DNA of 64,000 bases. Source: Rhizobium sp. N324. GTDB taxonomy: Bacteria > Pseudomonadota > Alphaproteobacteria > Rhizobiales > Rhizobiaceae. The stretch covers positions 4,321,501-4,385,500 of the forward strand of contig NZ_CP013630.1 of NCBI RefSeq assembly GCF_001664485.1. The letters run 5' to 3'. Position numbers and translations under genes: made by a program. Below, in pieces: positions 57,771 through 64,000 of this stretch; position 1 is the first letter of the stretch, and the number at the start of each line of letters is the position of its first letter. The notes beneath the pieces were generated by a model. That model was not told where the DNA came from, did not search any database, and was given only the letters and a program-made list of their open reading frames with translations.

Positions 57771-58478
57771 ATGCGCGTGCTCGTCACCCGCCCCGCGCAT
57801 TCGGCTGAGAAAACCGCACAACATTTGCGCGATATGGGCCACGAGCCCTTGCTGCTGCCACTGCGCCAGCCGCTGCACGACAGCGCCGCAGCCGCAACAG
57901 CACTTGCGGGAACCAGCGGCGCAATCGCGGTGACCAGCGCCGAAGCCGTCCGGGTCCTTTCCGCGCTCGGCGAGCGCCTTCGTCCGCATCTTGCCCGCCC
58001 GCTTTTCGCCGTCGGCGAGACGACGGCGGATGCTGCGCGCCGCCTCGGCTTCCGATCGGTCGCTTCATCCCGGGGCAACGGGGGCGATCTCGCCGGGCTC
58101 GTCGCCGCGCAGGCAGCGGACGGCTTGCTCTACCTTGCCGGCACGCCGCGTGCGGAAACATTCGAGGCAGGATTGCGTGAACATGGCATCCGCTTTTCGG
58201 TCGCCGAATGTTATCGCATGCAGCCTGTCGCCCCCAACCCGGCCGAGATCGAGGCGATCTTCGCAGCCACGCCGCCGCAGGCCGTTCTCTTCTATTCCCG
58301 GCAGACGGCCGAGGATTTTTTCAGCGTGGCGGAACTTCGCTCGGCCCTGTCGGTAGGAAGCGGAATCCGCCTTCTCTGCCTCAGCGAGGCGGTGGCGCAG
58401 GCCATCCCGGCGGCGCTGAAAAAAAATGCGGCGATTGCGCCGATGCCGGATGAGAAAAGTCTTTTGTCGCTGCTTTGA
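57771..58478 (+). CDS. hemD: Uroporphyrinogen-III synthase
   Basis: A 235-residue HEM4-fold protein. It starts MRVLVTRPAHSAEKTAQHL, and GAIAVTSAEAVRVL, FAVGETTADAARRLGF and GLLYLAGTPRAETFEAGLRE, then VLFYSRQTAEDFF, are the loosely conserved blocks of the family. It closes hydroxymethylbilane to uroporphyrinogen III. Directly after hemC, as expected. Confidence 0.9.
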   Translation: MRVLVTRPAHSAEKTAQHLRDMGHEPLLLPLRQPLHDSAAAATALAGTSGAIAVTSAEAVRVLSALGERLRPHLARPLFAVGETTADAARRLGFRSVASSRGNGGDLAGLVAAQAADGLLYLAGTPRAETFEAGLREHGIRFSVAECYRMQPVAPNPAEIEAIFAATPPQAVLFYSRQTAEDFFSVAELRSALSVGSGIRLLCLSEAVAQAIPAALKKNAAIAPMPDEKSLLSLL

Positions 58479-58567
58479 ATGCTTTAGCCGCCCAAATTTG
58501 ATCTAACCTCTTCCCTTAATTGGCATCACTGTCTAGTTTCGTTGCAATGCAGGATAAAGAGGACCTC

Positions 58568-59836
58568 ATGGTATCCGGAAACCCGCCACGCCATTCGAAG
58601 AGCGCCGACGAGCCGGTCACGATCGACCTCGAAGCACAGGATTTCGCCTCTGCAGCCGATACCGAAAAGCCGGTCGAGAATGATGTCGGCGACGCCGACA
58701 ACAGCCCCGCCGATGCCGGCGTGACACCTGAAGCCGACGCTGCGCCGCAGGTCGAAGATGAGCGGATCGAACAGGAAAAAGCCGAAGACGAGAACCAGCC
58801 CGGAACGGATGTGCACGAGAAGAAGCCCGCCCCCGAGCCTGCCTTCACGCCTCCTCCCGAACAGCCGCGGCGAGCTGGCACCTCCGGTCTCATCGCTGCC
58901 GGCATCTTCGGCGGCCTGGTGGCGCTGCTTGGCGCCGGCGCCATTCAATATGCCGGCTATCTCCCGGGCTCCTCCGTGCAGCAGACAGCCTCGCCTGACA
59001 TCGCCGATCTTTCCGGCGAGATCGATGGCCTGAAACAGACCGTCGCCAACCTCGCCGCCAATCCGGCGAGCGCAGATGACAGCGCGCTTGAAAAGCGTAT
59101 CGCCGCGCTGGAAACGACAGCCAAGGCGCCCACCGCCGCCGCACCGGCCGATTCGGCAAATGTCGAGGCACTCAACCAGAAAATTGCCGAGCTGACCGGT
59201 CAGGTCGACCAGCTGCGCGCCACGCTCGCCCAGTCTTCCGAGCAGCAGACGACGAGCGGCGCCGATATCGCCAAGCGTCTCGACGAGGCTGAGAAGAAAC
59301 TGAACGAGCCACGCGAGGATGTCGCCGTCGCCCGGGCGATCGCGGCGGCCGCCCTCAAGGCCGCGATCGATCGCGGCGGGCCGTTCCTGGCCGAACTCGA
59401 TACTTTCGCCGGCGTCGCCCCCGACGATCCCGCCGTTGCCGACCTCCGCGGCTTTGCCGAGACCGGCATTCCCTCGCGCGCCGAACTCACGCGCCAGGTT
59501 CCCGATGTCGCCACCGCGATCGTCGAAGCCGTCAATCAGCCGGATCCGAACGAGAGCTGGTCGGACCGGCTAATGTCGAGCGCCAAGTCGCTGGTGTCAG
59601 TCCGCCCCGTCGGCAATATCGAGGGCGACAGCGTCGAAGCCATCGCCGCCCGCATGGAGGACAAAGTGAAGAGCGGCGATCTGCCCGGTGCTTCCGCCGA
59701 ATGGAACAATCTGCCGGCTCCCGGCAAGCAGGCGTCCGCCGCCTTCAAGCAATCGCTCGAGGCGCGTATCCGCGTCGAGGAACTGGTCGGCGGGGCGCTG
59801 TCGAAAGCCGTTTCCGGCACCGGCAAGGAGGGATGA
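58568..59836 (+). CDS. Mitofilin/Mic60-like inner-membrane protein
   Basis: A 422-residue protein. An acidic, proline-rich disordered cytoplasmic region (about 1-105) is followed by a single membrane helix (about 107-131, GLIAAGIFGGLVALLGAGAI), a periplasmic coiled coil (about 140-260) and a C-terminal mitofilin-like domain (VARAIAAAALKAAIDRGGPF ... ASAAFKQSLEARIRVEELVG). Alphaproteobacterial Mic60 proteins shape intracytoplasmic membranes and contact the outer membrane. Placement between hemD and the Orf52/HemY-like gene is the conserved order. AGAGGA precedes ATG 58568; an upstream ATG at 58547 is possible. Confidence 0.82.
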   Translation: MVSGNPPRHSKSADEPVTIDLEAQDFASAADTEKPVENDVGDADNSPADAGVTPEADAAPQVEDERIEQEKAEDENQPGTDVHEKKPAPEPAFTPPPEQPRRAGTSGLIAAGIFGGLVALLGAGAIQYAGYLPGSSVQQTASPDIADLSGEIDGLKQTVANLAANPASADDSALEKRIAALETTAKAPTAAAPADSANVEALNQKIAELTGQVDQLRATLAQSSEQQTTSGADIAKRLDEAEKKLNEPREDVAVARAIAAAALKAAIDRGGPFLAELDTFAGVAPDDPAVADLRGFAETGIPSRAELTRQVPDVATAIVEAVNQPDPNESWSDRLMSSAKSLVSVRPVGNIEGDSVEAIAARMEDKVKSGDLPGASAEWNNLPAPGKQASAAFKQSLEARIRVEELVGGALSKAVSGTGKEG

Positions 59837-59840
59837 GACC

Positions 59841-61451
59841 ATGCTGATCCGCCTTGTCGCCTTCGCCCTCTTCGTGCTGCTTCTCGCCTATGGCTTCTCC
59901 TGGTTCGCCGATCGCCCAGGCGACCTCTCGCTGATCTGGGAGGGTCAGATCTACCAGACGAAGCTGATCGTGGCGGTCAGCGCGATCATCGCTCTGATCG
60001 CCGCCGTGATGATCGTCTGGTGGTTCATCCGCCTGGTCTGGACCTCGCCGCATTCGGTCACCCGCTATTTCCGCGCCCGCAAGCGCGACCGCGGTTATCA
60101 GGCGCTGTCGACCGGCCTGATCGCCGCCGGCGCCGGCAATGCGCTGCTCGCCCGCAAGATGGCCGCCCGCTCGCGCGGCCTCATCCGCGCCGATCAGGAG
60201 CCGCTGATCAACCTGCTCGAGGCCCAGGCCGCCCTGATCGAAGGCCGCCATGACGAGGCGCGCGCCAAATTCGAGGCGATGGCCAACGATCCCGAGACAC
60301 GCGAGCTCGGCCTTCGCGGCCTTTATCTGGAGGCCCGCCGCCTCGGCGCCAACGAGGCCGCCCGCCAATATGCCGAAAAGGCTGCCGACAACGCCCCCTA
60401 TCTGCCCTGGGCCGCGCAGGCGACGCTCGAATATCGCAGCCAGGCCGGCCGCTGGGACGATGCGATCCGCCTGCTCGAACAGCAGAAGGCCGCCCGTGTC
60501 GTCGAAAAGGCCGACGCCAACCGTCTGCACGCCGTCCTCCTGACGGCGCGCGCCGGCGAGAAGCTGGAAGGCAACCCGACGGGTGCCCGCGACGACGCGC
60601 AGCAGGCGCTGAAGCTTGCCGCCGATTTCATTCCGGCCGCCCTCATTGCCGCAAAGGCGCTGTTTCGCGAAGGCGGCGTGCGCAAGGCCGCCTCGATCCT
60701 CGAACAGGCATGGAGATCGGCACCGCATCCCGAGATCGGCCAGGCCTATGTCCGAGCCCGCAGCGGCGATTCCACCCTCGACCGGCTGAAACGCGCCGAG
60801 CGTCTGGAAGCGTTGCGCCCGAACAATGTCGAATCCCTTCTCGTCGTCGCCCAGGCCGCACTCGACGCGCAGGAATTCGCCAAGGCCCGCACCAAGGCGG
60901 AAGCCGCGGCGCGCATGCAGCCGCGCGAAGCCGCTTTCCTGCTTTTGGCCGACATCGAGGAGGCCGAGACCGGAGACCAGGGCCGCGTGCGCCACTGGCT
61001 GGCCCAGGCGCTGAAAGCCCCGCGTGATCCGGCCTGGGTGGCGGATGGTTTCGTGTCGGACACATGGCTGCCGGTATCGCCGGTGACCGGCCGCCTTGAC
61101 GCCTTCGAATGGAAGGCGCCCTTCGGCCAGATCGAGGGGCCGCTCGAAGACGGCTCAGTGCCGCCCATCGAAACCGCTCTGAAGACCTTGCCGCCACTGC
61201 GCGACGTCAGGCCGGAAAGCCCGGTCAACGACCATCGCATCATCGAACTGGAACGCGCCGCAACGATTGCCGAGGCTGTGCGCCCGACGCCGGCACCAGC
61301 ACCGGCAAAACCGAAGCCCGCCGAACCCGTCAGCGACAAGGCGCCGGCACCGGGCGAAGCGAAACCTTTCTTTGGCGGCCTGCCGGATGATCCCGGCGTT
61401 CGCGACCCCAGGGTGGAACCGGAACCCAAGACACGGCTCCGCCTTTTCTGA
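59841..61451 (+). CDS. HemY-like TPR protein (Orf52 type)
   Basis: A 536-residue inner-membrane protein. Two N-terminal helices (RLVAFALFVLLLAYGFSWFA and TKLIVAVSAIIALIAAVMIV) are followed by the HemY N-domain and TPR-like helical repeats (about 130-400; e.g. NLLEAQAALIEGRHDEARAK). A Pro/Ala-rich tail ends the protein. It is annotated as HemY in many genomes, but in alphaproteobacteria the homologue beside Mic60 is Orf52, proposed to work with Mic60 at membrane contact sites. Not a protoporphyrinogen oxidase. Four bases after the Mic60-like gene. Confidence 0.82.
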   Translation: MLIRLVAFALFVLLLAYGFSWFADRPGDLSLIWEGQIYQTKLIVAVSAIIALIAAVMIVWWFIRLVWTSPHSVTRYFRARKRDRGYQALSTGLIAAGAGNALLARKMAARSRGLIRADQEPLINLLEAQAALIEGRHDEARAKFEAMANDPETRELGLRGLYLEARRLGANEAARQYAEKAADNAPYLPWAAQATLEYRSQAGRWDDAIRLLEQQKAARVVEKADANRLHAVLLTARAGEKLEGNPTGARDDAQQALKLAADFIPAALIAAKALFREGGVRKAASILEQAWRSAPHPEIGQAYVRARSGDSTLDRLKRAERLEALRPNNVESLLVVAQAALDAQEFAKARTKAEAAARMQPREAAFLLLADIEEAETGDQGRVRHWLAQALKAPRDPAWVADGFVSDTWLPVSPVTGRLDAFEWKAPFGQIEGPLEDGSVPPIETALKTLPPLRDVRPESPVNDHRIIELERAATIAEAVRPTPAPAPAKPKPAEPVSDKAPAPGEAKPFFGGLPDDPGVRDPRVEPEPKTRLRLF

Positions 61452-61468
61452 AATGGAACGAAAACCGC

Positions 61469-61954
61469 ATGTTCGAACGCTTTCAGGCATTCTTCCAGAA
61501 TCTCACCGCCGACCGCCCAAAGAAAGGTTTCGCCCCGGATGATCCGCGCATCGCGGTGGCAGCGCTCTGCATGCAGGTCATGGAGGCCGACGGGCAGATC
61601 AAGGCCAGCGAGAAGAAGCGGCTGCGCAAGCTGTTGAAGGAGCAATATGCGCTCGACGGCAAGCAGCTCGATGCCCTGATGGCTGCCGGCCTGGAGGCCG
61701 AAAGCACTGCCGTCGATTATTACCGCTTCACCGCCGACCTGAAACGCCATCTCAATACCGAGCAGCGGCTGGAGCTGATCGGCATTCTCTGGGACATCGT
61801 CTATGCCGATGGCGAACGCAGCGAAATGGAGGACCATGTGATCTGGCGTATCGCCGATCTGCTCGGCGTCTCCTCGCGCGAACGCATCCAGAAGCGGCAG
61901 GAGGCCGCCGCCAGGGTGACGGATGTTCGGGTTGCGCAAGATGACAGCGACTGA
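61469..61954 (+). CDS. TerB-like protein
   Basis: A 161-residue helical protein with the TerB fold: RIAVAALCMQVMEADGQIKA, then SEKKRLRKLL, and later LIGILWDIVYADGERSEMED, then HVIWRIADLLGVS. Two symmetric acidic D-G-x-(I/R)-x-x-x-E loops could bind metal, as in tellurite-resistance TerB. Soluble; role unknown. No other ter genes nearby. It overlaps the next gene by 14 bp. Confidence 0.83.
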   Translation: MFERFQAFFQNLTADRPKKGFAPDDPRIAVAALCMQVMEADGQIKASEKKRLRKLLKEQYALDGKQLDALMAAGLEAESTAVDYYRFTADLKRHLNTEQRLELIGILWDIVYADGERSEMEDHVIWRIADLLGVSSRERIQKRQEAAARVTDVRVAQDDSD

Positions 61955-62696
61955 GCAAAAGCCGGAACGCGACAGCCGCCCGATCCTCATCGTTCTACAT
62001 CAGGAACGGTCGAGCCCCGGCCGTGTCGGCCAATTGCTCGTCGAAAAGGGCTACCGCCTCGATATCCGCCGCCCGGTTCTCGGTGAGCCGCTGCCGACGA
62101 CGCTCGAAGACCATGCTGGCGCCGTCGTCTTCGGCGGGCCGATGAGCGCCAACGATCCCGACGACTTCGTTAAGAAGGAGATCGGTTGGCTCGACATCCC
62201 CTTGCGGGAAAAACGCCCCTATCTCGGTATCTGCCTCGGCGCGCAGCTGCTGGTGCGTCATCTCGGCGGCAAAGTTCAGCCGAATGCCGACGGCTCGACG
62301 GAGATCGGCTGGTATCCGTTAAGGCCGACAGAGCGGGGCCGTCTGCTGATGCATTGGCCGAAGATGGTGTATCATTTCCACCGCGAAGGCTTCGACCTGC
62401 CGCACGGCGCCGAGCTGCTCGCAGAAGGCGATGCCTACCCGAACCAAGCTTTCCGCTATGACGGCAATGCCTGGGGCCTGCAATTCCATGCCGAACTGAC
62501 CCGGGTGATGATGCATCGCTGGGTGGTGCACGGCGCGCATCGCTTCATCCTGCCGAACGCCCAGCAGGGCCGCGAACACCTCGAAGGCCGCATGCTGTTC
62601 GACGCGCCGCTGAAAGCCTGGCTGACCGAATTCCTCGATATCGTCTTCGAAGGCAAGACGGCGAAAACAGCCTCGCCGATCACACTTCCCGCGTAG
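61941..62696 (+). CDS. Class I glutamine amidotransferase
   Basis: A 251-residue GATase1 protein. The nucleophile cysteine is in YLGICLGAQLLVRHLGG, the catalytic histidine is in GLQFHAELTRVM, and AVVFGGPMSANDPDDFV is the oxyanion region. Such stand-alone GATases (GuaA-N-like, PuuD-like) hydrolyse glutamine or gamma-glutamyl amides. The partner is unknown. ATG at 61941 lies inside the TerB-like coding end, so translation is coupled. Confidence 0.85.
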   Translation: MTATEQKPERDSRPILIVLHQERSSPGRVGQLLVEKGYRLDIRRPVLGEPLPTTLEDHAGAVVFGGPMSANDPDDFVKKEIGWLDIPLREKRPYLGICLGAQLLVRHLGGKVQPNADGSTEIGWYPLRPTERGRLLMHWPKMVYHFHREGFDLPHGAELLAEGDAYPNQAFRYDGNAWGLQFHAELTRVMMHRWVVHGAHRFILPNAQQGREHLEGRMLFDAPLKAWLTEFLDIVFEGKTAKTASPITLPA

Positions 62697-62726
62697 AGTT
62701 CTGCGTATCCGGCAGCACGCGCGATC

Positions 62727-63962
62727 TCACGTGCTGGGCGCGTCGAGCGTATCGATCCGCCGCAATTTCGGGAAACTCGAAGCCCAGATCGCCGCGACCG
62801 CCAAAGTCCCGATACCGCCGATAACGACCGCCGGCACCGCGCCGAAGATCGAGGCCATCGTGCCGGCTCTGAATTCGCCGAGTTCGTTCGAAGCGCCGAC
62901 GAAGACCATGTTGACCGCATTGACGCGGCCGCGCAGCTGATCGGGCGTCCAGAGCGCAATCAGGCTTTCGCGCACATAGACCGACACCATGTCGGCTGCC
63001 CCCATCAGCGCCAGCGCCGCGATCGAAACTTCGGTGTTGGTCGAGATGCCGAAGATGATCGTTCCCAGTCCGAACAGCGCAACCCCGATGAACATGTAAA
63101 TGCCGGCGCGGTGCTTCAGCGGATAGGCGGCGAGGAAGATCGCCATGACGATGGCGCCGAGCCCCGGTGCGGCACGCAGCAGGCCGAGCCCCCAGGGGCC
63201 GAGCGTCAGGATATCGCGGGCAAAGATCGGCATCAGCGCCGTCGCGCCGCCGAGCAGCACCGCGAAGAGATCGAGCGAGATCGCCCCGAGCACCACTTTT
63301 TCGGCGCGGATGAAACTGAAGCCGCCAAGGATCATCGCCCAGCTCTTGGTCTCGCCCGTCATCTTCTGCTCCGGCTTCGGGATCATGTAGAGAAGAGCCG
63401 CGCCGAGCACGGAAAAGATCACCGCCACCGTATAGGCGGTCGTGGCGCTGACGCCGTATAGCAGACCGCCGATCACCGGCCCGGTGATTGCCGCGAGCTG
63501 CCAGGACGAAGAATTCCAGGCGATCGCATTGGAAAGATCCTGCTCCGGCACCAGATTGGGAGCCAGCGACTGCACCGCCGGCGACATGAAGGCGCGCTCG
63601 ATGCCGAAGACCAGAAGCACCGCGAAAACCGGCAGCGGCGTGAAGGTCCCCATTACAGTCATGACCAGCAGCGCCAGCGTGCAGAGCGCGCTGACCAGCG
63701 AGCAGAGCGCTGCGATCGCCCGGCGATTGTACCGGTCGGCCACCGAACCGGTGACCAGCATGAGCAGCAGCGACGGCAGGAATTGCACAAGACCGATCAG
63801 GCCGAGATAGATCGCCTTGCCCGTCTGGTCGTACATCTGCCATCCCACCGCGACGCTGACGATCTGCTGCGAGAAGGACAGCAGGAAGCGCGCGAAAAAG
63901 AACCGCGTGTAGGACGAATGCCGGAACGCGGCAAAACGGTCTCCGGTGGGCGAGAACGACAT
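62727..63962 (-). CDS. MFS transporter (EntS/DUF894-like)
   Basis: A 411-residue, about 12-helix major facilitator. The N-terminal RFFFARFLLSFSQQIVSVAV, then GWQMYDQTG, is typical of the EntS/DUF894 group. The loop 2-3 motif is GSVADRYNRRAIA, and VRESLIALWTPDQLRGRVNA is the matching C-half motif. It exports small molecules such as siderophores or drugs; substrate unknown. Convergent with the amidotransferase gene; 30 bp lie between their stops. Confidence 0.85.
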   Translation of the reverse strand: MSFSPTGDRFAAFRHSSYTRFFFARFLLSFSQQIVSVAVGWQMYDQTGKAIYLGLIGLVQFLPSLLLMLVTGSVADRYNRRAIAALCSLVSALCTLALLVMTVMGTFTPLPVFAVLLVFGIERAFMSPAVQSLAPNLVPEQDLSNAIAWNSSSWQLAAITGPVIGGLLYGVSATTAYTVAVIFSVLGAALLYMIPKPEQKMTGETKSWAMILGGFSFIRAEKVVLGAISLDLFAVLLGGATALMPIFARDILTLGPWGLGLLRAAPGLGAIVMAIFLAAYPLKHRAGIYMFIGVALFGLGTIIFGISTNTEVSIAALALMGAADMVSVYVRESLIALWTPDQLRGRVNAVNMVFVGASNELGEFRAGTMASIFGAVPAVVIGGIGTLAVAAIWASSFPKLRRIDTLDAPST

Positions 63963-64000
63963 GGGCGTTGTCCGAGGAAGCGGAGGCCGGAATGGTTGCG

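Noticed and set aside
59841..61451. Calling this gene a protoporphyrinogen oxidase (HemY)
   Set aside because: It has membrane helices and TPR-like repeats and no flavin motif; the name hemY refers only to the conserved N-terminal domain.

Overview
The window is a high-GC alphaproteobacterial chromosome segment, most likely from the Rhizobium leguminosarum/etli group. This rests on the gene content and order: an F1 ATPase operon atpHAGDC without F0 genes, mdh-sucCD-sucAB with lpd, sdhCDAB, hemCD followed by a Mic60-like gene and an Orf52/HemY-like gene, a SoxR of the non-enteric type, and rhizobial palindromic repeats of the GAGCATGATGCCGA type. No tRNA, rRNA, CRISPR, prophage or intact insertion sequence was seen.

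Layout. 0-3.4 kb: the start of an NAD-dependent formate dehydrogenase gene (fdsG, cut by the window edge), its LysR regulator, an ArsR regulator, a short-chain dehydrogenase and soxR. 3.4-6.5 kb: a SoxR-type promoter, a TPP riboswitch and a thiamine-precursor ABC transporter (permease, ATPase, binding protein) whose first gene is reduced to 42 codons. 6.6-8.7 kb: two surface-polysaccharide genes (acyltransferase 3 and an ExoY-like sugar transferase). 8.8-14.6 kb: F1 ATPase operon with a small unknown gene coupled between atpD and atpC, then a small membrane protein. 14.7-20.6 kb: priA, a DapA-like aldolase, GNAT, PlsC-like acyltransferase and xerC. 20.7-23.5 kb: two adjacent TraB/GumN-family genes and a cytochrome b561.

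23.6-42 kb is a large TCA-cycle block, all on the minus strand: sdhCDAB, a nucleotidyltransferase, an Omp19-like lipoprotein, zapE, mdh, sucC, sucD, sucA, a YciI gene, sucB, a coupled three-gene cassette (DUF4241, exported protein, SDR), a LysE exporter and lpd. Succinate dehydrogenase, malate dehydrogenase, succinyl-CoA synthetase and the complete 2-oxoglutarate dehydrogenase complex are therefore encoded together. At 42.2 kb a small secreted protein has a perfect CtrA-type site in front of it.

42.8-53.2 kb is an accessory catabolic island with looser codon use. It starts with the tail of a broken SGNH hydrolase gene. It carries a polyamine-type ABC transporter with a LysR and a RidA-like protein on the minus strand. 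Divergent to these are an agmatinase/arginase-family hydrolase, a polar amino-acid binding protein, two permeases and an ornithine cyclodeaminase-like protein. The set resembles the arginase/ocd/noc-type part of opine catabolic loci, but without opine oxidase genes or a dedicated amino-acid ATPase.

53.3-64 kb returns to core genes: methyltransferase, EVE protein, YciI, gpsA and tsaD on the minus strand; hemC, hemD, Mic60-like, Orf52/HemY-like, TerB-like and a glutamine amidotransferase on the plus strand; and a convergent MFS transporter. Start codons were chosen by Shine-Dalgarno fit and overlap with neighbours. Functions come from recognised motifs and family resemblance, without database searches.
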